Positions 1 to 7,822 of a stretch of 64,000 nt of DNA are shown one piece after another. The stretch is taken from the NCBI GenBank assembly GCA_965116165.1, contig OZ220484.1, positions 2,728,001 through 2,792,000 of the forward strand, read 5' to 3'. The first letter of the stretch is position 1. Every line of letters starts with the position of its first letter. A program made the translations under genes and the position numbers. This stretch comes from Azophilus sp965116165 (GTDB taxonomy: Bacteria > Pseudomonadota > Gammaproteobacteria > Pseudomonadales > Azotimanducaceae). The notes under the pieces are model-generated. The model saw only the letters and a program-made list of their open reading frames with translations, had not been told where the DNA came from and did not search any database.

Positions 1-252
1 CTCAATGTACTTTTTCACATTCTCCTTGCAGTCGAGGGCCCGCTTGCCGACCCAGTTTTCGATCCTCCGATACATCTCGTCGGGCGACGTTTCATCGGAG
101 CTCGGTTGGTTCTGTTCGCCACGCTGCTCGCCGTTCTCCCGGATCTGGTGGGCGGCGAGCCAGGCATCGCAGTCGAGGCGGATATACTCCCCCTTGCTCG
201 GGTCAAATCCCGGAATGTCTTCCCACTCGGAGTTGGGGCGGTCTTTTCTCAT
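1..252 (-). CDS. Hypothetical protein, 5' part only
   Basis: An open frame of 84 codons starts at ATG 252 and runs off the left edge of the window. A good Shine-Dalgarno sequence (GAGGAGC) lies about 5 bases upstream. The peptide begins MRKDRPNSEWEDIPGFDPSK and is rich in charged residues, with no signal peptide or membrane segment. I do not recognise the family. The frame is preferred over the overlapping plus-strand frames because of its ribosome site and ordinary codon use. Its function is unknown. Confidence 0.55.
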   Translation of the reverse strand, partial: MRKDRPNSEWEDIPGFDPSKGEYIRLDCDAWLAAHQIRENGEQRGEQNQPSSDETSPDEMYRRIENWVGKRALDCKENVKKYIE

Positions 253-399
253 TGTTCGCTCCTCTCGTCTCTCCCATGCCTTGCGCTTGTCCGGCTCCTA
301 TCGCCGGAGACGTGGCCTATCGCCTTGCGCGGCGATCAAGTTTACTTGTGAATTCCACATCGCGCATTTCGGTATGGCTCAGTTTGAAATCCAACCTCG

Positions 400-446
400 C
401 CGAACACCCTTTTTGGGCATTGCCGTGCTTAGTGGGAATTGTCGGC
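400..446 (+). repeat. Partial copy of inverted-repeat family B
   Basis: This stretch matches one end of family B (complete copy at 13599-13723), including the core GGGCATTGCCGTGCTTAGTG and the end GGGAATTG. The other half is missing. It lies between the partial gene at the left edge and the tRNA-Gly gene. Confidence 0.6.
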
Positions 447-518
447 CGAAGTGCTTCAGGTGTCTTCGCATTTCTAGTAGAATGCATCGCCTGCATTTCA
501 GGCGTGTCGCGCGATCTA

Positions 519-594
519 GCGGGAATAGCTCAGTTGGTAGAGCACAACCTTGCCAAGGTTGGGGTCGCGGGTTCAAGTCCCGTTTCCCGCTCCA
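519..594 (+). tRNA. tRNA-Gly (GCC)
   Basis: A 76-base cloverleaf. The acceptor arm GCGGGAA pairs with TTCCCGC. The D-arm contains AGCTCAGTTGGTAGAGC, the anticodon loop carries GCC at 552-554, the T-arm contains GGTTCAAGTCC, and CCA is encoded at 592-594. It stands alone in this window. The 254 bases after it hold no gene I can support. Confidence 0.97.
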
Positions 595-848
595 ATATAA
601 AGACGCGCGGAGATACTCCGTTGCGACGGGTCGATCAAGCCGACCGGCCCAGTCGGTATCCGCGGGATCAACAACATCGCCGAGAATATCTATCTTCCCC
701 GGTCGATGCTGAACAGGCTCCCCGGTTTCTCTCGATACGGCACCAGTCGCGCATCCCGCGCCGATTTACATCTCAGGCATTCCAAACCACCGGCAATGGG
801 TTGCAGCCGCTGGTCAAGAGCGTATGATCTATCATCAACTTCAAGTTA

Positions 849-949
849 AGGAAACTCTGATCAATTCGATAGAGCAGCATTGATATACTCGTAAGCTATT
901 GATTTTATTAAATCGGATGCCACCGCTACAGGATTAATCAGAGGTTCCT
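849..949 (+). repeat. MITE family A, copy 1
   Basis: A 101-bp element with imperfect terminal inverted repeats: left GGAAACTCTGATCAAT against right ATTAATCAGAGGTTCC, 14 of 16 paired. The core GATTTTATTAAAT is shared by all copies. It lies 9 bases before the antitoxin start at 959, so it may supply part of that gene's leader. A truncated copy in opposite orientation at 2526-2590 closes the toxin-antitoxin region. Confidence 0.85.
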
Positions 950-958
950 CAAATTCCA

Positions 959-1195
959 ATGACAACAGTCTCCATGGTGGAACTACATCATGACGCTGAA
1001 GGCATTCTGCAACGGGTAGGCCGGGGCGAGCGGCTGGTGTTGACCTATCGCGGACAGCCAGCGGCCCGACTGGAACCCTTTACGGAGTCGGACACCCCCG
1101 CTGACGACCCCATTTATCTCCTGGCGGAACTGTCCGTTGACCAAGGCGGATCCCTCACCAATGAGGAAATGGACGCCATCGTATATGGCCAATGA
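959..1195 (+). CDS. Phd/YefM-type antitoxin
   Basis: A 78-residue protein with the compact Phd/YefM arrangement: a short N-terminal DNA-binding part (MVELHHDAEGILQRVGRGER, then a beta-strand LVLTYRGQPAARLEPF) and an acidic C-terminal tail that would wrap the toxin. Family members bind their own promoter and neutralise a PIN or RelE toxin. The stop overlaps the start of the PIN-domain gene by 11 bases, the usual coupling for such pairs. A later ATG at 974 is a possible alternative start. Confidence 0.8.
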   Translation: MTTVSMVELHHDAEGILQRVGRGERLVLTYRGQPAARLEPFTESDTPADDPIYLLAELSVDQGGSLTNEEMDAIVYGQ

Positions 1196-1601
1196 AACGT
1201 TTGTGGGTACGAGTGGCTTATATTCGTTGTTGGTGCACAGGGACCGCATGCACACGGCTGCTGCGGACTACATGGCCCAAGCGGCACGGGACCAAGGCCG
1301 TTTCGTGACCACCGATTACGTCCTCGACGAAGCGGTGACGCTGCTGAAAGCGAGAGGCCACAGAAAACTCATCGCACCGCTGTTTGACGCCATCGACAAT
1401 TCCGCCGCCATGCGCATCGAGTGGACGACGTCCGAGCGCTTCGATGCAGCGCGGTTATTCTACATGCGTCACTCCGACAAGGCATGGTCCTTTACCGACT
1501 GCGTCAGTTTCCTGGTCATGCAGTCTCTCGGTCTCACTGCGGCACTGACCAGCGACAACCACTTTGCCCAAGCCGGGTTCCAAGTGCTGTTGAAGTCATG
1601 A
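1185..1601 (+). CDS. PIN-domain toxin (VapC-like), probably inactive
   Basis: A 138-residue PIN-domain protein, starting at ATG 1185 inside the antitoxin end. VapC-type toxins are Mg-dependent RNases that use about four acidic residues. Three acidic positions are visible: the DE in TTDYVLDEAV, the D in WSFTDC, and the D in LTSDNHF. The first, normally the Asp in a strand reading FVDTSGLY, is Gly here (FVGTSGLY). This suggests loss of nuclease activity, although binding to the antitoxin could persist. The length is normal. The region is bounded by family A repeats. Confidence 0.82.
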   Translation: MANETFVGTSGLYSLLVHRDRMHTAAADYMAQAARDQGRFVTTDYVLDEAVTLLKARGHRKLIAPLFDAIDNSAAMRIEWTTSERFDAARLFYMRHSDKAWSFTDCVSFLVMQSLGLTAALTSDNHFAQAGFQVLLKS

Positions 1602-1668
1602 ACTCAAACATGAACATCAAGCGGATTAGCCATAGTAACGGTTTGAATCGGCGTGGCAAAGAGGCTGC

Positions 1669-1878
1669 CTACGACCCGACCGGCACACCCAACCCCCGGG
1701 CCAGGGCGTGCAGGTGGTTCCGGGCAAATCTTTCGGCAAGCTGCGTGCCCGGCACCATCTGAAACCCGTGGCATGCGGCGGCATACGAAATCAGTTCCGT
1801 CCTGACCCCGGCCCGCATCAGCCTGTGCGCGTATTCGATGTTCTCGTCCCGAAAGAGGTCGAGTGTCGCCGACATCAT
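1669..1878 (-). pseudogene. C-terminal fragment of an alpha/beta-hydrolase
   Basis: The minus-strand frame contains DLFRDENIEYAHRLMRAGV and ACHGFQM. These are the Asp-bearing loop and the catalytic His region of the acetyl-esterase/lipase (alpha/beta-hydrolase fold-3) family. The N-terminal two thirds, including the HGGG oxyanion hole and GDSAGG nucleophile motif, are absent. The natural stop appears to be kept at 1669. It is a remnant with no expected activity. The N-terminal part of a similar gene survives at 23768-24301, but I cannot say whether both come from one gene. Confidence 0.6.
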
Positions 1879-2030
1879 ATTGCCGAAGACTGTGCTGGGT
1901 TAGGGGCGGTCCCCGCAGACCGAATTCTTCGGGTAAGGCGCTCCTCACCGGTCGCCGGCTTTGCGAACCCGACTGCGGAGTTTGTCGAAGTACTCCGAGT
2001 CGACGTTGACCGACTGCGGTGAGGTTGCGC

Positions 2031-2177
2031 CTACCAAAAGCAAGCCGCGCAGGCGCTGGCGGCGTGATCCATGTTTTCCTCGTGGAACAACAGGGCAGCG
2101 AGCACGTTGCAGTCGACAATGAGAGGCGGCAATTGCCGGTGGCTGCTACGCGCCTCTGCAACAATGAGTTCGCTCAC
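2031..2177 (-). pseudogene. Truncated PIN-domain toxin (N-terminal 48 codons)
   Basis: The frame starts at GTG 2177, overlapping the stop of the upstream antitoxin by 4 bases (GTGA). It encodes LIVDCNVLAALLFHEENMDH, the first beta-strand with catalytic Asp and first helix of a VapC/FitB-type toxin, then stops at TAG 2031-2033. The rest of the domain is missing. The antitoxin is therefore orphaned. The sequence from 1879 to 2030 is a junction with no clear coding content. Confidence 0.65.
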
Positions 2178-2458
2178 CGGGCGTCGCGCTCCCGGCGGAT
2201 GATGTCAACGGCACGGGGACTTGTGGTGTCCGGACCGCCCCACCTTGCTTTGTTTTCGGCCAGAATCCGGGCGGCCGACTTCCACCCGGACGCCTCCCGG
2301 TGCGGCTCATCGCGCTGCTGTTGCGATTCCGTATCGTCCGCCGCGCGGCACACGATGGCCATCAACTCTCCCTGGAGGGAACGATGGTTCTCGCTGGCGC
2401 GCCGGCGAAGCTTTTCGACAACAGGTTCCGGTACGTTCTTGATCGACAGGTTTGACAT
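2174..2458 (-). CDS. FitA/VapB-type antitoxin (orphan)
   Basis: A 94-residue protein starting at ATG 2458 (MSNLSIKNVPEPVVEKLRRR). The N-terminal ribbon-helix-helix segment is typical of FitA-like antitoxins: SIKNVP strand, then helices VVEKLRRRASENHRSLQGEL. The C-terminal tail (WKSAARILAENKARWGG) would bind the toxin. An upstream in-frame ATG at 2515 is less likely because the conserved domain begins at 2458. Its partner at 2031-2177 is cut to 48 codons, so the protein may act only as a DNA-binding repressor, if expressed. Confidence 0.75.
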   Translation of the reverse strand: MSNLSIKNVPEPVVEKLRRRASENHRSLQGELMAIVCRAADDTESQQQRDEPHREASGWKSAARILAENKARWGGPDTTSPRAVDIIRRERDAR

Positions 2459-2525
2459 GGCTCTATATTTGATCCTTAATGGCTCCATTATGGCTCCATA
2501 GAGCCTTTCCAGCAAGCCCTATCCC

Positions 2526-2590
2526 ATTTAATAAAATCAATAGCTTACGAGTATATCAATGTTGCTCTATCGAATTGATCAGAGTTTCCC
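2526..2590 (-). repeat. MITE family A, truncated copy 2
   Basis: It matches about two thirds of family A in reverse orientation, from ATTTAATAAAATCAATAGC to the terminal GATCAGAGTTTCCC. About 35 bp of one end are missing. With copy 1 (849-949) it brackets the toxin-antitoxin scar in inverted orientation. Confidence 0.75.
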
Positions 2591-2595
2591 CAGGC

Positions 2596-2952
2596 CATTG
2601 TTGACGATGCAGTTGATATGGATGCTGCTTTTGCAGCCTTCGTGGATAGCTTGATGCAGTCGCTGACCGGTCGTCTTGTGCGAGGAGCAGGCTCATGACC
2701 CCGACACCTGTCATTTCCCTTGATCCTAAGGGGAAAGATCATTGAATCCGACTTGGTCGAGTTTGCCGGACGGGGTGCGGATGCGCTTTCCAGACACCTG
2801 ACGTAAACCGGTTCATCGATCAATTGCCGATGCGAGGCCTTGGAGACTTCAAGGACATTGACGCGTTGAAGGCGGAAGAAATCATCGATTTCCTAGTCGG
2901 GTTCGGCGAACGGCTCAATGTCGGCACCAACACGCATCTGCAGCGGGCTAGG
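2596..2952 (+). pseudogene. Decayed remnant of a two-gene operon
   Basis: One frame (DDAVDMDAAFAAFVDSLMQS onward) ends at TGA 2697-2699. That stop overlaps an ATG at 2696 that opens MTPTPVISLDPKGK. This second reading then needs two frame changes to continue as IIESDLVEFAGRGADAL and then DVNRFIDQLPMRGLGDFKD and AEEIIDFLVGFGERLNVGTN, after which it runs into a family D repeat. The ATGA overlap is typical of operons. The second gene may be an N-terminal piece of a LuxC-like acyl-CoA reductase, but that is a weak impression. Neither frame is intact. Confidence 0.4.
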
Positions 2953-2999
2953 GAACTCTATATGGTGGTATGTCAACTTACGTATATAAATCCCAAAAT
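2953..2999 (+). repeat. Partial copy of family D repeat
   Basis: It contains GGTATGTCAACTTACGTATA and ATAAATCCCAAAAT, one end of the family D repeat found complete at 22665-22770. This copy shows the uninterrupted target sequence that a family A element has split at 61415-61515. Confidence 0.6.
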
Positions 3000-3218
3000 C
3001 TGCTCTACGCCCACGACGGTCTAGGTTCCGCCCTGCTCTCGATATCCGGTGAGATTTACCGCAACGGGTTGCGACGGGAATGCGAACCGCCTCAACGCCA
3101 ACAGTAGAATGTCGTCCAATCTAATCTATGGGAAGGTCGCCCGATAGACGGCAACGGCTCTACTGCGGGTAGCCATTTTGGCTGTCGGAGTTGAGCATGT
3201 CCTTATCTTGGCTGACGA

Positions 3219-4232
3219 TCAGAAGACGGTGCTTGGCGTCTTTGCCACGGGCACGGTCCACGAGCCCTCAAACTTGTAGCCGTGCAGCATGTCGATGACT
3301 TCGGTCTCCATGACGCCCTCAATCGCGGGGATGCGTTCATTGACGAGCGCTTGAAGAGCGACGCGGGACGGGGTGCTTGTCGATGCGGTCAGGTTCATCG
3401 TGCCGGACAGGGTTGCGAGACCAAGGACTTCAGGCATGTTCTTTAGCTGCCGCACGACACCGGGCAGCAGGCGATAGTTCGCCTTGACGTACAGTTGGTG
3501 GACATGCCGATGTCCAAGCGACCTTGGGTTCACAATGGTCTGGTAGTTCAGAATGCCTGGCGTGTTCTCGAATTTACGAAAAATGGTTCGCACCTGGCTT
3601 TCCGGGTAGTCGAGTTGGCGCGCAACTTTCCGGAGGCTCATTCGTCCGTCCCCATGCAGCATGGCAAGTACGGACAGCTCACGCTCTCCAAACGACTCCG
3701 ATAGCCGGGTGTCGGTTAATTCCCGCAAGCGCCGCTCGAAATTGGGCTGAACCTCGACGATGGGACCGTGATTGACGCTGTATTTGTAGTTCGACAAGAC
3801 GATTCTAACTTGCGCGTCCTCGATGTTCCTGATTGAGCAGGCAGTCGTCGAAATTGTTTGCTCTATGTCGGCGGCATTGCGGCCGATCATGTAGAACATG
3901 ATCTGTTCCCGGTGCAGTCGGGTGCCAATGGAAATGATTTGGGGAACCTGTGCGAGCTCTCTTGCGACTGCATCGCAAGTGCCGGGTATTTCCGGTGCGA
4001 CCTTTATGCTGCCGATGGCAACTGCTTCGAAACCCGCGGCGTGGATGTCTGTGGAAGCAACCACGCGCACTATACCGAGATCCTTCAGTTTCTTGATACG
4101 TGCGCCAACAGTCGCTTTTGATACCTCCAGGGCCTCGCTGATTCGAGAGTTCAGAACCGTGGGGTCGGCTCGAAGCATGTCGATGATGCTGCCGTCGCGC
4201 TCATCTGTTTGGTTGTCCACGCCTGCTCTCAT
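3219..4232 (-). CDS. Lrp/AsnC-family regulator with two tandem modules
   Basis: A 337-residue protein, about twice the usual Lrp/AsnC length (about 150). Residues about 10-60 form an AsnC-type helix-turn-helix (IIDMLRADPTVLNSRISEAL, then VSKATVGARIKKLKDLGIVR), followed by a ligand/oligomer-like segment. A second helix-turn-helix lies at about 185-240 (LSVLAMLHGDGRMSLRKVAR, then ESQVRTIFRKF), again followed by a sensor-like part. It is transcribed away from the TonB receptor at 4673, so that gene and the catabolic cluster are likely targets. The inducer is unknown. Confidence 0.8.
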   Translation of the reverse strand: MRAGVDNQTDERDGSIIDMLRADPTVLNSRISEALEVSKATVGARIKKLKDLGIVRVVASTDIHAAGFEAVAIGSIKVAPEIPGTCDAVARELAQVPQIISIGTRLHREQIMFYMIGRNAADIEQTISTTACSIRNIEDAQVRIVLSNYKYSVNHGPIVEVQPNFERRLRELTDTRLSESFGERELSVLAMLHGDGRMSLRKVARQLDYPESQVRTIFRKFENTPGILNYQTIVNPRSLGHRHVHQLYVKANYRLLPGVVRQLKNMPEVLGLATLSGTMNLTASTSTPSRVALQALVNERIPAIEGVMETEVIDMLHGYKFEGSWTVPVAKTPSTVF

Positions 4233-4672
4233 TCTCTGGTCGTTCGGTCAGCGGCACACAATCATATAGAGCGCTCCTTCCAGTCACAACTGCTTGGATT
4301 TTCGGTGCCCGGGCTCCAGTCGATGCGGCTCGGCCGGGCCACCGGTAGCGCCAAATGCGAAATTCGTGCCGCGGGCCAATCACACTCAATTTTGTTAATA
4401 TTCCATAAGAATAAAAAAAGTTTGCAATTTAATTTAAATATGTTTATCCTTTGAAGAAATTGTTGGGTGATATCGTAAGGTGCCGCTCAGGCGGAAGCGT
4501 CGATATGAGTGGTGTGGACGCGAACGACCTAGGGCACCTTGAGACACCGGGCGCGGGCGTAGGTGGCTGGGCGAGGAAACCCAGCCCATGGGGATATCGA
4601 TTCACGGGTGATTGGTGGCATTGATACATACCGCAGGAGGAAAGTGGAGAAGTTTAAAGCGGAGGGTATTTC
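4233..4672. promoter_or_regulatory. Divergent promoter region between regulator and TonB receptor
   Basis: 440 bases without a credible gene. A strongly AT-rich stretch at about 4385-4450 is the likely place for divergent promoters. The receptor has a clear Shine-Dalgarno (GGAGGG, 6 bases before ATG 4673). I see no convincing operator palindrome. Confidence 0.4.
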
Positions 4673-6976
4673 ATGTGGCACCAACAGCAAATCAAGAACG
4701 AACAGGCCAGAGATCGAACCTTGAGTCTCCAGTGTTCCAACGCGATGAAGCTCGCGCTCGCGCTCAGTTGTCTGTATCCCATCCCCGCGGTGTTGGCGCA
4801 GGATGCGGCTCTGGAAGAAATTCTGGTTACGGCGACGAAGAAAGGCGCTACAGGTCTCATGGATACAGCCGTGACCGCAACGGTGGTGACAGGCGAGCAA
4901 CTCGAAGTGCGGAAAGTCCGAAATGTCGAGGACATGCAATTTCAGACCCCTGGGATGGTTGTGGACTCGTCTGCCGGTGCGCCGAGGGTTGCAATTCGCG
5001 GCATCGGGCATGATGGTAGCCTAATTCACGCGGAAAACGGCGTCGCCGTCTATGCCGACGATATTATCCTGCAACGTACCCAGGCTGTGACAGCCGCGTT
5101 TTTTGATTTGGAACGCGTCGATGTTCTTAAAGGGCCGCAAGGTACAGCATTCGGTCGAAATGCCAACGGTGGTTCGGTGAACTATGTCAGTCGTCGTCCC
5201 GTGGAGGGTTTGTACGCGGAAGCGGGTGTGACCGGCGGTAGCGATAGCAGAAAGGAAGTCTATGGTGTTTTCAACTATGGCACAGCGGATTACGGGCTGC
5301 GAATCGGCGCTGAATACAAAGACGATGACGGCTTCGCAAAAAACCTGATGACCGGGGAGGAAATAAACGGGAGAGAGACAACCGTTGTTAGAGCTTCCCT
5401 TTCCTTCGCCCCCGCAGACAACTTCGAGGGTATTCTTAGGGTCGGCTATTTCGATGAGGACTTGAATGGGCCGGCCGTAGCTGTACTCGGTGCCGAGCCC
5501 TTTTCTCTTCCTGCGCTATTTGGCGGCACCCCTTCGTTTGATCCGAATGAAAACTACGAGATTCACAGCGACCTTGGAAACCGCCAGCGATCGGAAATAA
5601 CCAATGCGTCATTGCATCTCGATTGGGATTTCGGCGAATTCCATTTGCGCTCCATAACAGGCTACTATGACGGTGAATACATAATTCAAAACGACGCCGA
5701 TCACAGTGATGTTGCCTTTGTCCCGATACCTCACAATGATTTTTTCAGTGAGCAGTTTTCCCAGGAACTCATTCTTTCCGGTACGGCGGGCGCTGTGGAT
5801 TGGCTCGCTGGCGGGTTCTACCTGACTGAAGATGTGGGTCAGGATGTCGATATCGATTTTCTGCTTCCCCTTAGCCCAGGTGGTCTTAGCGTCAACCTGA
5901 ATGATAATCAGGATTTAACCTCGGTAGCGGGCTTTGTCCAAGGCACTTGGCATATCAATGACACCACGAGATTCACAGCCGGTATACGCTATACCGAAGA
6001 TGAGAAGAAGATAGACTACGATCAGGAAGTTGTTCAGGGGCCACTTTCTCAAACCCCTGGCTTTTCAGTCCCGACCTGCCAAACGTCGTTCAGTGTCACC
6101 TGGGATGATGTCACTTGGGATCTGACCTTGGAGCGTGGTCTCGGCGACAACGCCCTCGCCTACGCCAAGGTCAGCAGCGGGTTCAAGGCGGGTGGATTCA
6201 ATAACACATCTTGCGATGTCGGTTATGATCCAGAGCAACTTCTGGCATACGAAATCGGGTACAAGGGAACGTTCAGGGATGGTGCTCTGACGTTTGCGAC
6301 CAGTGCCTTTTATTATGAATATGAGGATATTCAGGTCACTCAGGTACAGGCGTTTCCCGATATCGCCGCAACGACGGCTGTTGTGGCTAACGCCGCCGCA
6401 GCGGAAGTGTATGGACTGGAATTTGAACTTCGCGCGCTATTGACCGAGAAGGTTTCCGTCGATGTGGGTGCCTCTTGGGTTCCCACCGCGGAGTACGAAG
6501 AGTTTGTTACTGTCGATGCGTTGGATTTGCGGAGTGTTGACCAGGATCCCGCTACGACGCCTCCCGATCTGGATCTATCGGGTAACCGCCTGAACCGGGC
6601 GCCGAAGTTCAGCGGCATTATAGGCTTGAACTACACGGAGGAGCTGGGTTCGAACTGGGAGGTGGGCGCCAGACTGGAATATTATTTTGTCGATGATCTC
6701 GCCTTTTCACCCTTTGACCGGCCGAATGCGTTTAACGCAGCGATTTTTCCGGGACTCGTGAAGGATGCGAGTATTCAGGACGGATACGAGTTGCTCAACG
6801 CGTACTTGAATTTTCACTACGGCGAAAACTGGACCATTCGCCTATACGGGAAAAATCTGACCGATGAGTACTACTTTGTGGGCATGATCGACAATTCGGG
6901 GCCGCAACACATCCACGGCGACTTTGGTCGCCCTCGAGAGGGTGGTGTTCAACTGGTTTACAGATTCTCCTCATGA
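4673..6976 (+). CDS. TonB-dependent outer-membrane receptor
   Basis: A 767-residue outer-membrane transporter. It has a signal peptide with cleavage probably after Ala42 (PAVLA-QD), a TonB box-like segment at about 48-58 (LEEILVTATKK), a plug domain (RVAIRGIG, RVDVLKGPQGTAFGRNANGG) and a beta-barrel ending YRFSS. Substrate is not shown by sequence. The neighbours (nitroreductase, luciferase-like oxidoreductase, P450, acyl-CoA enzymes) suggest a hydrophobic or aromatic compound. The start at 4673 is supported by GGAGGG, though Met25 (4745) would give a more standard signal peptide. The last codons overlap the nitroreductase start. Confidence 0.93.
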   Translation: MWHQQQIKNEQARDRTLSLQCSNAMKLALALSCLYPIPAVLAQDAALEEILVTATKKGATGLMDTAVTATVVTGEQLEVRKVRNVEDMQFQTPGMVVDSSAGAPRVAIRGIGHDGSLIHAENGVAVYADDIILQRTQAVTAAFFDLERVDVLKGPQGTAFGRNANGGSVNYVSRRPVEGLYAEAGVTGGSDSRKEVYGVFNYGTADYGLRIGAEYKDDDGFAKNLMTGEEINGRETTVVRASLSFAPADNFEGILRVGYFDEDLNGPAVAVLGAEPFSLPALFGGTPSFDPNENYEIHSDLGNRQRSEITNASLHLDWDFGEFHLRSITGYYDGEYIIQNDADHSDVAFVPIPHNDFFSEQFSQELILSGTAGAVDWLAGGFYLTEDVGQDVDIDFLLPLSPGGLSVNLNDNQDLTSVAGFVQGTWHINDTTRFTAGIRYTEDEKKIDYDQEVVQGPLSQTPGFSVPTCQTSFSVTWDDVTWDLTLERGLGDNALAYAKVSSGFKAGGFNNTSCDVGYDPEQLLAYEIGYKGTFRDGALTFATSAFYYEYEDIQVTQVQAFPDIAATTAVVANAAAAEVYGLEFELRALLTEKVSVDVGASWVPTAEYEEFVTVDALDLRSVDQDPATTPPDLDLSGNRLNRAPKFSGIIGLNYTEELGSNWEVGARLEYYFVDDLAFSPFDRPNAFNAAIFPGLVKDASIQDGYELLNAYLNFHYGENWTIRLYGKNLTDEYYFVGMIDNSGPQHIHGDFGRPREGGVQLVYRFSS

Positions 6977-7665
6977 GCCAACCCCCCGCCATCGATCTGT
7001 TCGAAGCCTTGGGTACTTCTCGCAGTCTCAGACGCCTGAAGCCGGATCCCATTCCCGACGACATCATCCGGAAAGTGATCGAGGCCGGCACGAAGGCTCC
7101 TTCCGGATCGAACCAGCAGAACTGGCGATTTCTCGTCGTCACCGATCCGGAGAAGAGAGCGGCGCTTGCCGAGCTTTATCGCAAGGGTGCCAATCTCATC
7201 GGCCTGCGCAACTACGGGGAGGAGGGGAACCCGGGTGGCGGAGGCGATGATCGTTCCCAGCGCCTGATCGCAAAGTCGGTGCGGTATCTCATCGACCACA
7301 TCCAGGATCCGCCTGTCCTCCTCCTGCTTTGCGCCGTTCCCCTGCCTGCGCCTGAACCGCCGCCCGGCTATCGGCCCCCACCAAATGTCGTGAAATTCGG
7401 AGCGCGCTCCGAGTCCGCCGGCATCCTGCTCGCGGTGCAGAACATCATGCTGGCATGCCGCGCTTTCGAACTCGGAACCTGCCCCACCACACTGCATGTG
7501 CTGCATGAGGATGAGGTTAGGGAACTGCTCAATATTCCCGAAGAGGTGAAGACGTTCGTGATGATGCCGATCGGCTACCCGACCGACAAGATCGGGCCCG
7601 TCAGGCGATACCCGGTCGAGGATGTGACCTTTCGCGACGCGTGGGGACAGACTTGGCTCGGATAG
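6973..7665 (+). CDS. Nitroreductase-family FMN oxidoreductase
   Basis: A 230-residue protein of the nitroreductase fold. The FMN-binding N-terminus SRSLRRLKPDPIPDDIIRKV is followed by GTKAPSGSNQQNWRF, the classic FMN-phosphate region, and the C-terminal part reads MMPIGYPTDKIGPVRRYPVE. Family members reduce nitro groups, quinones or unsaturated bonds with NAD(P)H as cytoplasmic dimers. The ATG overlaps the TonB-receptor stop (ATGA), so the two are translationally coupled, which hints that the enzyme acts on what the receptor imports. The substrate is not known. Confidence 0.88.
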   Translation: MSQPPAIDLFEALGTSRSLRRLKPDPIPDDIIRKVIEAGTKAPSGSNQQNWRFLVVTDPEKRAALAELYRKGANLIGLRNYGEEGNPGGGGDDRSQRLIAKSVRYLIDHIQDPPVLLLLCAVPLPAPEPPPGYRPPPNVVKFGARSESAGILLAVQNIMLACRAFELGTCPTTLHVLHEDEVRELLNIPEEVKTFVMMPIGYPTDKIGPVRRYPVEDVTFRDAWGQTWLG

Positions 7666-7681
7666 AAGCTGTTGGTATCGA

Positions 7682-7700
7682 GTTGTTCAGACCTTCCCTG
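7682..7700 (+). repeat. Short end fragment of MITE family A
   Basis: GTTGTTCAGACCTTCCC matches the terminal inverted repeat of family A. The rest of the element is absent. It lies 16 bases after the nitroreductase stop. Confidence 0.45.
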
Positions 7701-7729
7701 GACAAAAACTGTGGATGCCATCGTAAGCT

Positions 7730-7812
7730 CTACTCGCGTTCGGCCTTCACAAAGTCGATTGTGTCCTCGAAGTCGCGGACCTGACCAGCAAGCTCGATCA
7801 TCTCCTCACGGC
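7730..7812 (-). pseudogene. C-terminal gene fragment, family unknown
   Basis: A minus-strand frame reads REEMIELAGQVRDFEDTIDF and then VKAERE before a stop at 7730-7732. It has coding-like composition but no start, and is cut off just downstream of the VOC gene. The family is not recognised. Confidence 0.25.
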
Positions 7813-7822
7813 TGCAATCATG

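Noticed and set aside
5..712. Long plus-strand open frame over the left end and tRNA-Gly
   Set aside because: It crosses a certain tRNA gene and the opposite-strand gene that has a good ribosome site; composition is not protein-like.
595..848. Possible coding fragment (GPVGIRGINNIAENIYLPRS in one frame)
   Set aside because: It looks somewhat protein-like, but has no start, no family match that I recognise and no neighbour to support it.
849..949. Family A repeats as non-coding RNA genes or REP/BIME elements
   Set aside because: Constant 101-bp length, TA flanks and two empty-site comparisons fit a transposed MITE better than REP sequences.
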